From Psychrobacter sp. JB385 (GTDB lineage Bacteria; Pseudomonadota; Gammaproteobacteria; Pseudomonadales; Moraxellaceae), in contig NZ_FUKN01000010.1 in assembly GCF_900163785.1 (NCBI RefSeq), positions 186,001 to 250,000 of the forward strand: DNA of 64,000 nt. Reading direction: 5' to 3'. Positions 8,565-18,073 of the stretch are shown in pieces; position 1 is the stretch's first letter, and each line of letters starts with the position of its first letter. The notes under the pieces are model-generated. The model did no database searches, was not told the DNA's origin, and was given only the letters and a program-made list of their open reading frames with translations. The translations under genes were made by a program, and so were the position numbers.

Positions 8565-10118
8565 TCATTTCAAAAATAGCTGATAGCCGATATTGTCATT
8601 TAGCATCGTACAGTCATAGCCAATATCGAGTAGGGCGTCTTGTAATTGGCGAGAGTTGCTTTCAGTCGCTTGTAAACCGACCAAAACGCGTCCTTCAGCA
8701 GCGCCATGATTGCGATAATGAAACAAGGTAATGTTAAAATCATCGCCCAATTTTTCTAAGAACGTCAGTAAGGCACCTGGGCGTTCTGGAAACTCCACTT
8801 TTAGCAGTTGTTCATTTTCGATATGAGCATGACCTCCAATCAAATGACGGATATGCGATTTGGCAATGTCGTCATCTGTTAAGTCGTGGGCTTCATAGCC
8901 GTCATCTGCTAATTGATTGCTAATGGTTTGTCGTTCTTTTTCACCTTCTTTTAAGGCGATACCGACAAAGATGGCTGCTGGCTCCATAGAATCAGGGGAT
9001 TTTTTACTACTGGCACGATAGTTAAACTCAGTGATATTGCGTCCATGTAGACTGCGGCAAAAGTTTAAAAAAGCACCCGTTTGCTCAGGAATCGCAACGC
9101 CAAAAATGGCTTCTTTCTTCTCACCAATTTCGGTACGTTCAGCGATATAACGCAAACGATCAAAATTCATATTGGCACCGCAGACGATACCGACACAGTT
9201 TTTGCCCTGTAGGTTGTTTGCTTTGATATATTTTTTCATGCCTGCTACAGACAAGGCACCAGCAGGTTCGACAATGCTACGGTTTTCTTCAAAGATATCT
9301 TTGACAGCGGCGCAAACCTCATCATTAGTACAAGTAACGACTTCAGGCTCGACCACAGGACCTGAACGATCGCTCTTTTGCATACGTACCACATCAAAAG
9401 GCAATTCGCCTATCTGTGCGACTGCGACGCCATCTACGAACAAGCCGACTTGCTCAAGCTTAACACGTTCACCTGTTTCAAGTGCTGCCTTCAAGCAGGC
9501 AGATTGATCCGCTTCTACTGCAATGACTTTGACATGCGGCGCGACCTCTCCTAAAAACGCGGCAACCCCTGAGATTAGACCGCCACCGCCTACCGCTACA
9601 AAGACATAATCCATATTACGCCATTGCTGAGTCAGCTCTAGACCAATGGTGCCTTGTCCAGCAATGACCAACTCATCATCATAAGGCGGGATAAAAGTGA
9701 GGCCTTCGCGCTCAGCACGCTCAATGGCATAACGATTGGCTTGATCAAAGCTATCACCATGTAAATCGACGTTGCCGCCCAATGCTTTCACCGCCTCTAC
9801 TTTAATATCAGGCGTGGTAGTGGGCATGACGATGATGTTATTCAGCGATAATTTGCGAGCAGAGTACGCAACCCCTTGCGCGTGGTTGCCAGCCGAAGCA
9901 CAAATCACGCCACGGGCTTTTTGCTCGTCGCTCAATTGGCTAATACGGTTATAGGCACCGCGCAATTTGAAGGATTTGACGGGTTGCAAGTCTTCACGTT
10001 TGAAGCGAATGTCGTTGGCAAAACGTTGGGTCAACTTGGGTGCAATTTCCAATGGTGTTTGAATGGCAACGTCATAGACAGTGGCTTGCAAAATGGCTCG
10101 TACCCAACGTGACAGCAT
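8565..10118 (-). CDS. ilvA: Threonine ammonia-lyase, biosynthetic
   Basis: Deaminates threonine to 2-oxobutanoate, the first step to isoleucine. The PLP domain (about residues 15-320) has the Schiff-base lysine Lys51 in SFKLRGA, the SAGNHAQGVA phosphate/substrate loop and the glycine-rich VAVGGGGLISG. Two ACT-like regulatory domains fill the C-terminal 190 residues (FGVAIPEQTGAF, then KVEFPERPGAL), so this is the long, feedback-regulated biosynthetic form (517 residues) and not the short catabolic TdcB. Start ATG 10118 follows AGGA. It diverges from the arsenic operon across a 226 bp spacer. Confidence 0.96.
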   Translation of the reverse strand: MLSRWVRAILQATVYDVAIQTPLEIAPKLTQRFANDIRFKREDLQPVKSFKLRGAYNRISQLSDEQKARGVICASAGNHAQGVAYSARKLSLNNIIVMPTTTPDIKVEAVKALGGNVDLHGDSFDQANRYAIERAEREGLTFIPPYDDELVIAGQGTIGLELTQQWRNMDYVFVAVGGGGLISGVAAFLGEVAPHVKVIAVEADQSACLKAALETGERVKLEQVGLFVDGVAVAQIGELPFDVVRMQKSDRSGPVVEPEVVTCTNDEVCAAVKDIFEENRSIVEPAGALSVAGMKKYIKANNLQGKNCVGIVCGANMNFDRLRYIAERTEIGEKKEAIFGVAIPEQTGAFLNFCRSLHGRNITEFNYRASSKKSPDSMEPAAIFVGIALKEGEKERQTISNQLADDGYEAHDLTDDDIAKSHIRHLIGGHAHIENEQLLKVEFPERPGALLTFLEKLGDDFNITLFHYRNHGAAEGRVLVGLQATESNSRQLQDALLDIGYDCTMLNDNIGYQLFLK

Positions 10119-10309
10119 AGTAGTTCCTAAACAGATGGTAAATGAATATAAAAAATGAAATAGATTAGCCTATGCTGATTTTGATTGTCTTGCAAGACAC
10201 AATTGCATTTTTTGCTATGATTGACGGTTTTGTGGCTCGCCAGTAAAAACTGCGCCAGTAAAAAAGTGAAAATACGCGACGCACTTTAATAAAATGCCGC
10301 ATCAGAGAC

Positions 10310-10347
10310 TTGACGTACTTTAATATGTCTGTATTATTAGACATATG
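10310..10347 (+). promoter_or_regulatory. ars promoter with operator overlapping the arsR start
   Basis: TTGACG (10310-10315), a 16 bp spacer and TATTAT (10332-10337) form a good sigma-70 promoter. A perfect inverted repeat ATATGTCT-N8-AGACATAT (10323-10346) covers the -10 and reaches into the ATG of arsR at 10345, the usual place for an ArsR-family operator. Transcription would start at about 10344-10345, making the arsR message leaderless or nearly so. Confidence 0.75.
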
Positions 10348-10695
10348 GAAATGACTACTGCTATCGCCAGCTTTGCTGCGCTCTCTCAAGACACTCGTTT
10401 AAAAGCCTTTCGGTTACTTGTCAATCAAGAGCCGAACGGCTTACCTGCGGGTGAAATAGCCCGTCAATTGGACGTGCCCCACAATACTATGTCAACGCAT
10501 TTATCTGTGCTGGCACGAGCGGGATGGGTCGTCTCAAAAAGACACAGCCGTCAGATAGTGTATCGTGCTTCTTTGTCGCATATGGAAGCGGTCGTTCAGT
10601 TTTTATTGCAAGATTGTTGTGCAGGACATCCTGAATTTTGCGCATCGCTTGTCAGTAGCTTGAGTGGGTGCGAAGTGGTTAAAGCCGACCATTAA
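10345..10695 (+). CDS. arsR: ArsR-family arsenic-responsive repressor
   Basis: 116 residues, winged helix-turn-helix: LSQDTRLKAFRLL (13-25), recognition region around HNTMSTHLSVLARAGWV (46-62), wing with SKRHSRQIVYRAS (64-76). It lacks the classical ELCVCDL metal motif in helix alpha-3; instead Cys91, Cys92 and Cys99 lie in the C-terminal helix (CCAGHPEFC), resembling the C-terminal arsenite site known from Acidithiobacillus ferrooxidans ArsR. Binding of As(III) there would release the operator. First gene of arsR-arsC-arsH-arsB. No Shine-Dalgarno sequence precedes ATG 10345 or the alternative ATG 10351, in line with leaderless translation. Confidence 0.93.
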   Translation: MEMTTAIASFAALSQDTRLKAFRLLVNQEPNGLPAGEIARQLDVPHNTMSTHLSVLARAGWVVSKRHSRQIVYRASLSHMEAVVQFLLQDCCAGHPEFCASLVSSLSGCEVVKADH

Positions 10696-10750
10696 GATGA
10701 TTACCAACGCATATTTTGATAAACATATTTATAAAATAGACGAGGTTATT

Positions 10751-11176
10751 GTGAAACCATTTGAAGCATCAAAACCATTGATTTTTCATAATCCTAACTG
10801 CGGTACTTCGCGTAATACGTTGGCTATTATGAAAGCCTCAGGTGAACAGCCAGACATAGTGGAATATCTAAAAACACCACCAACGCGTGACTATCTGGTT
10901 GAGCTATTAACAAAAATGGCGATACCTCCGCGCGAGCTGCTACGAAGTAAGGAGCCAATCTGTAAGGAGCTGGGTTTAGACAATGCTAGCGTCTCTGATG
11001 ATCAATTGATTGATGCCATGATTGCGCATCCTATTTTGATCAATCGTCCTATCGTGGTGACGGATAAAGGCGCGGCCTTATGTCGTCCTTCAGAGCGAGT
11101 GTTTGACCTACTAAACACGCCAGTGAGCAGTTTTACTAAAGAAGATGGAGAGGTTATTCATTATGGACAACCGTAA
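10751..11176 (+). CDS. arsC: Arsenate reductase, glutaredoxin type
   Basis: 141 residues, the same length as E. coli plasmid ArsC. Reduces As(V) to As(III) with glutathione and glutaredoxin. Active-site [12 protein letters not shown] (residues 11-22) holds the nucleophile Cys15, and the arginines of LINRPIVVT and LCRPSE that bind arsenate are present. GTG 10751 is chosen over the upstream in-frame ATG 10697 because GAGG lies 5 nt before it (10742-10745) and the protein then starts like the family ([11 protein letters not shown]); the longer form would add 18 residues. It follows arsR by 55 bp and overlaps arsH by 14 bp. Confidence 0.93.
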   Translation: MKPFEASKPLIFHNPNCGTSRNTLAIMKASGEQPDIVEYLKTPPTRDYLVELLTKMAIPPRELLRSKEPICKELGLDNASVSDDQLIDAMIAHPILINRPIVVTDKGAALCRPSERVFDLLNTPVSSFTKEDGEVIHYGQP

Positions 11177-11954
11177 CCATCAAGCAGAAAAAGCAAACCT
11201 TGAATCGGCGGACTCAGAGTCGGTAGGGTTAGAGAGTATTAATTTTGATGAGTTACCCAATATTGATCCAAGTCACATACAGCCGATTGATATTGAATCT
11301 TTGGTTGGTACAAGTGATCCACGTCATCCACCCAAGATACTCGTATTGTATGGGTCTTTACGCACACGCTCATTTTCTAAATTGGCGGCGCAAGAAGCCA
11401 GTCGTTTATTGCGTTGGTACGGCTGTGAGGTCAAAATGTTTGACCCATCAGGTTTGCCGCTGCCCGATGATGCAGACTCTGAGCATCCCAAAGTACAGGA
11501 ATTGCGAGAGCTGGCACAATGGTCAGAAGGGATGCTTTGGGTCAGTCCAGAGCGTCACGGTAGCATGACCAGTATTATGAAAGCGCAGATCGATTGGATA
11601 CCACTATCACTTGGTGGCGTACGTCCGACCCAAGGCAAAACGCTGGCTGTGATGCAAGTGAGTGGTGGCAGTCAAAGCTTTAATACAGTCAATCAGCTAC
11701 GGATTCTTGGTCGTTGGATGCGAATGATTACGATCCCTAATCAATCTTCTATTCCAAAAGCCTTTTTAGAGTTCAACGATAACAATCGCATGGATATGTC
11801 TCCTTTATATTTGCGCCTCGTGGATGTCTGCGAAGAGTTAGTGAAGTTTACTTGGCTCACACGCGGGCGCTCAGCGTATTTAACCGATCGCTATTCAGAA
11901 CGCGTAGAAAGTGCCGAAGAGCTCTCACGCCGTGTGAATCAAAAATCAATTTAA
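11163..11954 (+). CDS. arsH: ArsH NADPH-dependent FMN reductase (organoarsenical oxidase)
   Basis: 263 residues, flavodoxin-like. After a polar N-terminal extension of about 55 residues come [17 protein letters not shown] (59-75, FMN phosphate loop), [22 protein letters not shown] (flavin-binding loop) and the C-terminal tail typical of ArsH. ArsH oxidises trivalent methyl- and aryl-arsenicals to less toxic pentavalent forms and has FMN reductase activity. Start ATG 11163 has GAGG upstream (11150-11153) and overlaps the end of arsC. It is co-transcribed with arsC and followed by arsB after 54 bp. Confidence 0.93.
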   Translation: MDNRNHQAEKANLESADSESVGLESINFDELPNIDPSHIQPIDIESLVGTSDPRHPPKILVLYGSLRTRSFSKLAAQEASRLLRWYGCEVKMFDPSGLPLPDDADSEHPKVQELRELAQWSEGMLWVSPERHGSMTSIMKAQIDWIPLSLGGVRPTQGKTLAVMQVSGGSQSFNTVNQLRILGRWMRMITIPNQSSIPKAFLEFNDNNRMDMSPLYLRLVDVCEELVKFTWLTRGRSAYLTDRYSERVESAEELSRRVNQKSI

Positions 11955-12008
11955 CCTCATTACTAAATTAACGGTTCTAAATTGAGTCTACTTAAATAAG
12001 GCTGTTCC

Positions 12009-13319
12009 ATGCTTGCGCTCATTATATTTATTATGACTTTGGTTTTGGTGATTTGGCAGCCCAAAGGATTAGGCATTGGGTGGAGTGCATTAGGCGGGGC
12101 GTTGATTGCCTTGGCTTTTGGTGTGGTGCAATGGTCTGATGTGGGCGTGGTTTGGGATATTGTTTGGGATGCGACTTTTACCTTTGTGGCGCTTATTATC
12201 ATATCGCTGATCTTAGATAAGGCAGGGTTTTTTGGGTGGGCCGCGCTGCATGTGGCAAGATTGGGCAATGGGCAAGGGCGCTTACTGTTTCCCATGATTG
12301 TGATTCTGGGTGCGTTTATATCGGCATTTTTTGCCAATGACGGGGCTGCGTTACTACTGACGCCCATTGTGATTGCTATCTTACTGCGTTTGAACTTTTC
12401 ACCGCCCTCTGCATTGGCTTTTATCATCGCAACGGGGTTCATTGCTGATACGGCAAGCTTACCACTGGTGACGTCTAACTTAGTCAATATTGTCAGTGCC
12501 AATTATTTTGATATTGGTTTTGGGCGTTATGCAGCGGTGATGGTACCTGTGAATATCGTTTCTGTGATAGCAACATTAGCTGTGTTGTGGGTGGCATATG
12601 CTCGCCATATTCCAACACATTATTCAATTGCCAATCTGAGCAAGCCTTCGTCCGCGATCGAAGATCCTTTAGTATTTAAGGCCGCTTTCCCATTGTTGGC
12701 ATTATTGTTGATGGCTTATTTTGCCACTGAATCTTTGGGTTTGCATATTTCACTTGTCACGGGCGCGGCGGCCTTATTCCTGATAGCAATTGCCAGTCGC
12801 TTTTGGCAGGGCGGTCGCGGGGCGGTTGTTTCCGTACGTGATGTCGTGCGTGACGCGCCTTGGCAAATTGTACTGTTTTCAATCGGCATGTATTTGGTTA
12901 TTTATGGATTAGGAAATGCAGGGCTGACTGCTTATGGCGCGCAAGTTCTAAACTGGTTGGGGCAGCAAGGTGCAATCACTGCAACGTTAGGTACAGGGTT
13001 TTTGTCTGCTATTGTGGCATCAATTATGAATAATATGCCATCGACGTTGGTCGGTGCACTGGCGATTGATAGTGCGCAAGTACCCGTAGCGACTCGCGAG
13101 CTAATGATATATGCCAATGTGATTGGTAATGATTTGGGGCCAAAATTTACGCCCATCGGTAGTCTTGCGACTTTATTATGGTTGCATGTGTTGGCAGAAA
13201 AAGACTATAAGATCAGTTGGGGCCAGTATATGAAGGTGGGGTTGCTTATCACGCCGCCTGTGCTATTAGCGACGTTACTGGCTTTGGTATTTTGGTTGCC
13301 TTACTTGTCAAATGTGTAA
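12009..13319 (+). CDS. arsB: ArsB arsenite efflux pump
   Basis: A 436-residue inner-membrane arsenite exporter of the ArsB/NhaD ion transporter superfamily with about 12 membrane spans (first spans 2-18, 24-42, 50-70). Family blocks are visible: VWDATFTFVALIIISLILDKAGFF, SAFFANDGAALLLTPIV, GFIADTASLPLVTSNLVNIV, MNNMPSTLVGALAI and GNDLGPKFTPIGSLATLLWL. It expels the arsenite made by ArsC and may work with an ArsA ATPase, though none is in this operon. Start ATG 12009 follows AAGG. It ends the ars operon; downstream lies a short 18-bp tandem repeat (13337-13372) without a clear terminator. Confidence 0.95.
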   Translation: MLALIIFIMTLVLVIWQPKGLGIGWSALGGALIALAFGVVQWSDVGVVWDIVWDATFTFVALIIISLILDKAGFFGWAALHVARLGNGQGRLLFPMIVILGAFISAFFANDGAALLLTPIVIAILLRLNFSPPSALAFIIATGFIADTASLPLVTSNLVNIVSANYFDIGFGRYAAVMVPVNIVSVIATLAVLWVAYARHIPTHYSIANLSKPSSAIEDPLVFKAAFPLLALLLMAYFATESLGLHISLVTGAAALFLIAIASRFWQGGRGAVVSVRDVVRDAPWQIVLFSIGMYLVIYGLGNAGLTAYGAQVLNWLGQQGAITATLGTGFLSAIVASIMNNMPSTLVGALAIDSAQVPVATRELMIYANVIGNDLGPKFTPIGSLATLLWLHVLAEKDYKISWGQYMKVGLLITPPVLLATLLALVFWLPYLSNV

Positions 13320-13401
13320 ACTCAATCTAAAAATACCATGAGCTAAAAAATTGACATGAGCTAAAATTGTGGTCAGTTCAAAATTTAGAAAAAGGATTAC
13401 G

Positions 13402-13431
13402 CTGACATTCAGTAAAGTCATCGGTTATAAT
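13402..13431 (+). promoter_or_regulatory. Sigma-70 promoter for rpiA
   Basis: CTGACA (13402-13407), an 18 bp spacer and a perfect TATAAT (13426-13431). Transcription would start about 60 nt before the rpiA start codon. Confidence 0.55.
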
Positions 13432-13498
13432 AGCCGCGCATTTTATCTCTTTTAGCCTTTTACTTTTTAAGACGATACGTTTATTTTACCAAGGATTT

Positions 13499-14161
13499 AT
13501 GATGAGTGATCAGCAAGCACAAAAGCAAGCCGCGGCCAAAGCTGCTCTAAGTTACATTGAAGACAATATGATACTTGGGGTAGGAACAGGCAGTACGGTG
13601 AACTGTTTGATTGAGCTGTTGCCGACGCTAAAGCTTGCCGGAGCCGTTGCAAGCTCACAGGTGACGGAAGATAAATTACGCGCACTTGGCATAGAGATAG
13701 TCGATTTGAACTTTGCGGGCACGCTTGACGTTTATATCGATGGCGCGGATGAAGTCAATAATAACCTACAATTAATAAAGGGCGGCGGCGGGGCACTCAC
13801 TCGCGAAAAAATCGTGGCAGCGGCTTCAAATAAGTTTGTGTGTATGGTTGATGCCAGTAAAAGTGTTGAAACATTAGGTCGCGCCTTTCCAGTACCGATT
13901 GAAGTGCTACCACAAGCACGCTCTTATGTGGCGCGCCAATTGGCGAAATTGGGCGGTGAGCCAGTCTATCGTGAAGACTTTGTCACCGACTATGGCAATG
14001 TGATTCTTGATACGTATGACTTGGATGTCAGTGATCCACTAGCGCTCGAAAAAGCGTTAAACAATATCGTTGGCGTCGTCTGTAACGGTATTTTTGCCGC
14101 TAATCAAGCAGATGTGCTACTCAAAGCGAGTAGTAACGGGGTTGAGACGCTCATTCGTTAA
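13499..14161 (+). CDS. rpiA: Ribose-5-phosphate isomerase A
   Basis: Interconverts ribose 5-phosphate and ribulose 5-phosphate in the pentose phosphate pathway. 220 residues, the usual RpiA length. Family motifs: [10 protein letters not shown] (27-36, phosphate binding), [10 protein letters not shown] (78-87 region), [14 protein letters not shown] with the catalytic acid/lysine pair, and a late [14 protein letters not shown]. Two in-frame ATGs (13499 and 13502) follow the AAGGA site; either is possible. Single-gene unit between its own promoter and a strong terminator. Confidence 0.96.
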   Translation: MMSDQQAQKQAAAKAALSYIEDNMILGVGTGSTVNCLIELLPTLKLAGAVASSQVTEDKLRALGIEIVDLNFAGTLDVYIDGADEVNNNLQLIKGGGGALTREKIVAAASNKFVCMVDASKSVETLGRAFPVPIEVLPQARSYVARQLAKLGGEPVYREDFVTDYGNVILDTYDLDVSDPLALEKALNNIVGVVCNGIFAANQADVLLKASSNGVETLIR

Positions 14162-14202
14162 ACACTGCTCCGTTAATTGAGCGTGAACACTTGGATAAAC
14201 AC

Positions 14203-14243
14203 AAAAAAGGCAAAGCACATTTATAGTGTTTTGCCTTTTTTAT
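14203..14243. terminator. Bidirectional terminator between rpiA and argF
   Basis: Stem AAAAGGCAAAGCAC with GTGTTTTGCCTTTT (one G-T pair), loop ATTTATA, T tract on the plus strand and A tract giving T on the minus strand. Serves the converging rpiA and argF. Confidence 0.85.
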
Positions 14244-14287
14244 TTGCTACTGTCTATTTTTTAAATATTTTATAAACTGTTTTTGAG

Positions 14288-15211
14288 TTAAGCAGGTAGC
14301 TTAATTTTGTCTTTTAATAAAAATTCCATCAAAGCTTTTTGCGCATGCAGACGGTTTTCGGCTTCGTCCCACACCACTGAACGCGGATCGTCTAGCATAT
14401 CATGAGAAATCTCTTCGCCGCGATGCGCAGGTAGGCAATGCATAAACACCACTTCAGGATCAGCTTTATCTAGCAGAGAAGGCGTCACTTGATATGGTGC
14501 AAAACGGCGCGCGCGGGTATTTTGTTCAGACTCTTGTCCCATACTTGCCCATACATCGGTGACAATGAGGTTAGAATCTTTTGCTGCATCTTGTACGTTT
14601 TCGACCAAACTTACGCAATGAGAGAAGCGCTCCATCAGCTTTGGGTCTGGCTCAAAGCCATAGGGCGCAGCCACTCGTAGCTCAAAGCCGAACTGGTTTG
14701 CCGCTTGCATAAAGGATGAGCACATGTTGTTGCCATCACCGACCCATGTCACGATTTTATTTTCGATACTGCCGCGATGCTCATAGTAAGTTTGCATATC
14801 AGCAAGCAATTGGCAAGGATGAAATTCATCAGTCAGCGCATTGATAATCGGCACACTAGAGTATTCAGCAAAGGTTTCGACCTTTTCGTGACCAAAGGTA
14901 CGAATCATAATGATATCGACCATACTAGAGATAACACGGGCAGAGTCTTCTAATGGCTCACCGCGTCCAAGCTGGGTATCGTTCGGCGATAAAAAGATCG
15001 CATTACCGCCAAATTGACCCATACCCGTTTCAAAAGAGATGCGCGTACGGGTAGAGGATTTTTCAAAAATCATACCAAGCGTACGACCAACAAAGGGCTG
15101 GTATATTTCGCCCGCGTGTTGCATCTTACGTAACTCGCTGGCGCGTTTGATAAGGGTTTCTAGTTCTTGTTTGGTTAAATCAGATAAGGTCAAAAAATGG
15201 CGCAAACTCAT
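14288..15211 (-). CDS. argF: Ornithine carbamoyltransferase
   Basis: Forms citrulline from ornithine and carbamoyl phosphate in arginine synthesis. 307 residues with the carbamoyl-phosphate motif SSTRTR (52-57), HPCQ (131-134), the ornithine loop around DVWASMGQE (219-227) and the catalytic HCLPAHRG (258-265) including the Cys. Start ATG 15211 is preceded by AGGA. It faces rpiA. Anabolic assignment is by default: no arc operon genes are nearby. Confidence 0.96.
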   Translation of the reverse strand: MSLRHFLTLSDLTKQELETLIKRASELRKMQHAGEIYQPFVGRTLGMIFEKSSTRTRISFETGMGQFGGNAIFLSPNDTQLGRGEPLEDSARVISSMVDIIMIRTFGHEKVETFAEYSSVPIINALTDEFHPCQLLADMQTYYEHRGSIENKIVTWVGDGNNMCSSFMQAANQFGFELRVAAPYGFEPDPKLMERFSHCVSLVENVQDAAKDSNLIVTDVWASMGQESEQNTRARRFAPYQVTPSLLDKADPEVVFMHCLPAHRGEEISHDMLDDPRSVVWDEAENRLHAQKALMEFLLKDKIKLPA

Positions 15212-15397
15212 AGTAATCCTAGCAGTCGATCGCAGTCAGTGAAACGTTATCAATCTTCAATAGCATCGCATTAGTGTGCATACTGGGGTGACAACAAACT
15301 TTTAGTATAGCGCAATTACTTCCAATGTAAATGTCCAATTTACGCTGAATGATAAGTCGCTTAAATAGACCATTCATTCGTCATTCTCTAACGCCAG

Positions 15398-16507
15398 TTA
15401 CGCCAGTAAGCGTTTTGGTCGCATGGTCACACGGCACAGTAATTCATAGCTAATGGTATCAGCATGTACGGCTACCTCGTCAATGCGTGGCGTATCTCCC
15501 CACAGCATTACTTGACTGTTTAACAGCGCCATGTCATCTGGCACGGTGCTGATATCAATGACAATCATGTCCATTGCCACACGTCCAATCACAGCACACG
15601 GGTAGCGTTGGTTAGTCGTACTATCAATAACAGACACGTAAGCATCATCACTGACAACACGCGGATAACCATCTCCGTAACCCACACTGACTAGGGCTGT
15701 TTTTGTGTCTTGCTGTGCTACCCAGCGACTACCATAACCGATTGCGTCATTTGCCTTAACCGTTTGCAGCGCGATAATCTGTGCGCTAAAGTCCATAGCG
15801 GGTTGTAAGTCAAGGTCTTGTGCAGTTTTATCAATAACAGGCGAGCTGCCATATAAAATAATACCGGGGCGTACCCAATCGTAGTGATATTCTGAAAAAT
15901 TAACCGTGCCAGCTGAATTGCACAATGATCCCTTAATATCAGCGCTAACGACCTCTCGTAAGGCAGTTAGGGCGTCGGTAAAACGCTGTATTTGTAATGC
16001 ATTTAGTGGATGGTCGTGGTTATCAGCATTGGCAAAGTGCGTGGTCAAAATCAGCTTGTATCCTGCTTCGTGTAGGCGCTTAGCTGCTGCCATAACCCCT
16101 TCGGCATTGAAACCTAAGCGGTTCATACCCGTATTGTATTTTAGCCACACCACATGGGTTGCACTGTCAGCTGGTGGCACGTTGTCTAGTGCCCACTCTA
16201 ATTGTGGTAGATGATGAATCACGCAGCTCACATCTTGTTCAATTGCTTGCTGCCACTCATCAGCCGTAAATGCCCCTTCTACCAAACCAATGGTTTTGTT
16301 CCAGCCCAATTGTCTGGCTTCTAATGCCTCTGCAAAGGTAGCGACGCCAATACCATCTGCTTGCGTTAACGCTGGTAGTACTGCTGCTACTCCATGACCA
16401 TAAGCATTGGATTTGACCATCGCAAGGACTTTGGATTGTGGTGCCAATTTTTTGACCTGATTGAGGTTGTGAGTAATGGCTTTTGGTTTGATGGTAATGG
16501 TACGCAT
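15398..16507 (-). CDS. alr: Alanine racemase
   Basis: PLP enzyme that makes D-alanine for peptidoglycan. 369 residues. The Schiff-base lysine is Lys32 in VLAMVKSNAYGHG, and the second catalytic base Tyr lies in DAIGYGSRW. The closing block has WGDTPRIDEVA and TISYELLCRVTMR, typical of Alr. ATG 16507 is chosen: GAAGG lies just upstream and the protein starts MRTITIKPKAI, whereas an ATG at 16591 would add a non-homologous hydrophobic leader. It follows dnaB by 162 bp on the same strand, the dnaB-alr order also known in E. coli. The preceding text does not show whether it is the biosynthetic or catabolic (DadX) paralogue; context favours Alr. Confidence 0.95.
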   Translation of the reverse strand: MRTITIKPKAITHNLNQVKKLAPQSKVLAMVKSNAYGHGVAAVLPALTQADGIGVATFAEALEARQLGWNKTIGLVEGAFTADEWQQAIEQDVSCVIHHLPQLEWALDNVPPADSATHVVWLKYNTGMNRLGFNAEGVMAAAKRLHEAGYKLILTTHFANADNHDHPLNALQIQRFTDALTALREVVSADIKGSLCNSAGTVNFSEYHYDWVRPGIILYGSSPVIDKTAQDLDLQPAMDFSAQIIALQTVKANDAIGYGSRWVAQQDTKTALVSVGYGDGYPRVVSDDAYVSVIDSTTNQRYPCAVIGRVAMDMIVIDISTVPDDMALLNSQVMLWGDTPRIDEVAVHADTISYELLCRVTMRPKRLLA

Positions 16508-16669
16508 AATCGCCTTCTTTATTAGCAAAATGTCAAAATTAGCAGAGCTATGGAATGGTAGTACGAAGGTATAAAGCCAGCAATACATCAATCACGCTGA
16601 TGCATTACTGGCTATTTTATCAAAATTTACTTGTTGGCTTATCTTTAAGCTCAAACTGTATAAGGTTAT

Positions 16670-18073
16670 TTATTCATCGTTCTCAAAACTAACCCCTTGA
16701 TAATACTCTGGCGTCAGGTTGATAAAGCGGGTATATTGCCCCTCAAAACCCAAACGGACAGTACCAATCGGGCCATTACGCTGCTTACCAATGATGATTT
16801 CTGCCACACCTTTATGGTCAGAATTCTCATTATAAACCTCATCGCGATAGATAAACATAATCAAATCGGCATCCTGCTCAATCGCACCAGATTCACGCAG
16901 ATCCGACATGATAGGGCGTTTGTTGGGACGATTTTCTAGACTACGGTTAAGCTGCGACAAGGCAATGACTGGGCACTCAAGCTCACGTGCCAGCGCTTTT
17001 AAACTACGAGAAATTTCAGAGATTTCGCCCACACGGTTGCCATCTAAGCTTGGTACTTTCATCAACTGTAGATAATCGACGACGATAGCGCCCAAACGTC
17101 CGTCATGGTTTTTGGCAATACGGCGGCAGCGAGATCGCATCTCAGATGGTGGCAGCGCCGTACTGTCATCAATATATAAATGCTTTGATTGCAGGTGCTG
17201 AATGGCATTCATCATTTTTGCCCATTCATCCTCGTTCATTTGCCCAGAGCGCAGATGCGTCTGGTTAATCGCGCCCCATGAGGACAGCAAACGCATGACA
17301 ATAGACTCAGCAGGCATCTCCATCGAAAATACCACAACCGGCAAATCTTCATTGAATAAAACCCCTTCTGCCAAGTTCATGGCAAAAGTGGTTTTACCCA
17401 TAGAAGGACGGGCTGCCACAATGATCAAATCGCCTGCTTGTAGACCTTGGGTTTTGTTGTTCAATTCAACAAATGGCGTTTGCAAACCAATCATGCCATC
17501 AGGGTTCGATTTTAGCTCTTGTATTTTATCAATGACGTTGGTCAATACAGAGGTAATTCCCACAGGACCACGCTGTTCAGCACGTTTGTTGTGCTGCTCA
17601 TTAATGCTAAATATCTTACCCTCAACACTGTCTAAAATATCGCTGACGGTTTGGTCTTTTGGGTTATAAGCCAGCGTCAGCATCTCGTTGCCAGTGGTAA
17701 TGAGCTGGCGTAGGGTGGATAGCTCACGTACGCGCTGTGCGTAAGCGGTCAAGTTAAACAATGTCGCAGGACTTTGACTCAAAATATCTGCCAAATAACT
17801 GTCGCCGCCCGCACTTTTTAACAGCTTTTGCGCTTCTAACCAGTCATGTACCATGACCGTATCATAAGGCTCATTGACGGCTGCAAGATGGGCAATGGCA
17901 TCAAAAATATACTGATGTCGTCCTGCATAGAAGTCATCTTTGGTAACGATGTCTGCAATCTTGTCATACGCCTCTTCAATACTCATCAAAGACGCCAGCA
18001 ACGCCTTTTCAATGTCGATATTGTGAGGCGGTGTCTGATTGAGTAGTTCGTCGGTTTTTTCGGTGTCTGCCAT
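16670..18073 (-). CDS. dnaB: Replicative DNA helicase DnaB
   Basis: Hexameric 5'-3' helicase at the replication fork. 467 residues: N-terminal DnaB domain (PPHNIDIEKALLASLM, about 15-120), linker, and RecA-like domain with Walker A ARPSMGKTT (about 221-229; Lys227), EMPAES, Walker B AIVVDYLQLM, and SQLNRSLENRPNKRP. No intein interrupts the ATPase motifs. Start ATG 18073 (MADTEKT) is preferred to 18091. Followed by alr. Confidence 0.97.
   Translation of the reverse strand: MADTEKTDELLNQTPPHNIDIEKALLASLMSIEEAYDKIADIVTKDDFYAGRHQYIFDAIAHLAAVNEPYDTVMVHDWLEAQKLLKSAGGDSYLADILSQSPATLFNLTAYAQRVRELSTLRQLITTGNEMLTLAYNPKDQTVSDILDSVEGKIFSINEQHNKRAEQRGPVGITSVLTNVIDKIQELKSNPDGMIGLQTPFVELNNKTQGLQAGDLIIVAARPSMGKTTFAMNLAEGVLFNEDLPVVVFSMEMPAESIVMRLLSSWGAINQTHLRSGQMNEDEWAKMMNAIQHLQSKHLYIDDSTALPPSEMRSRCRRIAKNHDGRLGAIVVDYLQLMKVPSLDGNRVGEISEISRSLKALARELECPVIALSQLNRSLENRPNKRPIMSDLRESGAIEQDADLIMFIYRDEVYNENSDHKGVAEIIIGKQRNGPIGTVRLGFEGQYTRFINLTPEYYQGVSFENDE

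Noticed and set aside
11963..12502. 179-codon leftward open frame across arsB
   Set aside because: Lies antisense inside the clear arsB gene; its residue composition (Ala/Pro/Ser rich without pattern) is that of a shadow frame.
13337..13372. 18-bp tandem repeat CATGAGCTAAAA... after arsB
   Set aside because: Two imperfect copies; too little to call a regulatory element or mobile-element end.
17202..17669. 155-codon rightward open frame inside dnaB
   Set aside because: Antisense shadow of the helicase domain.
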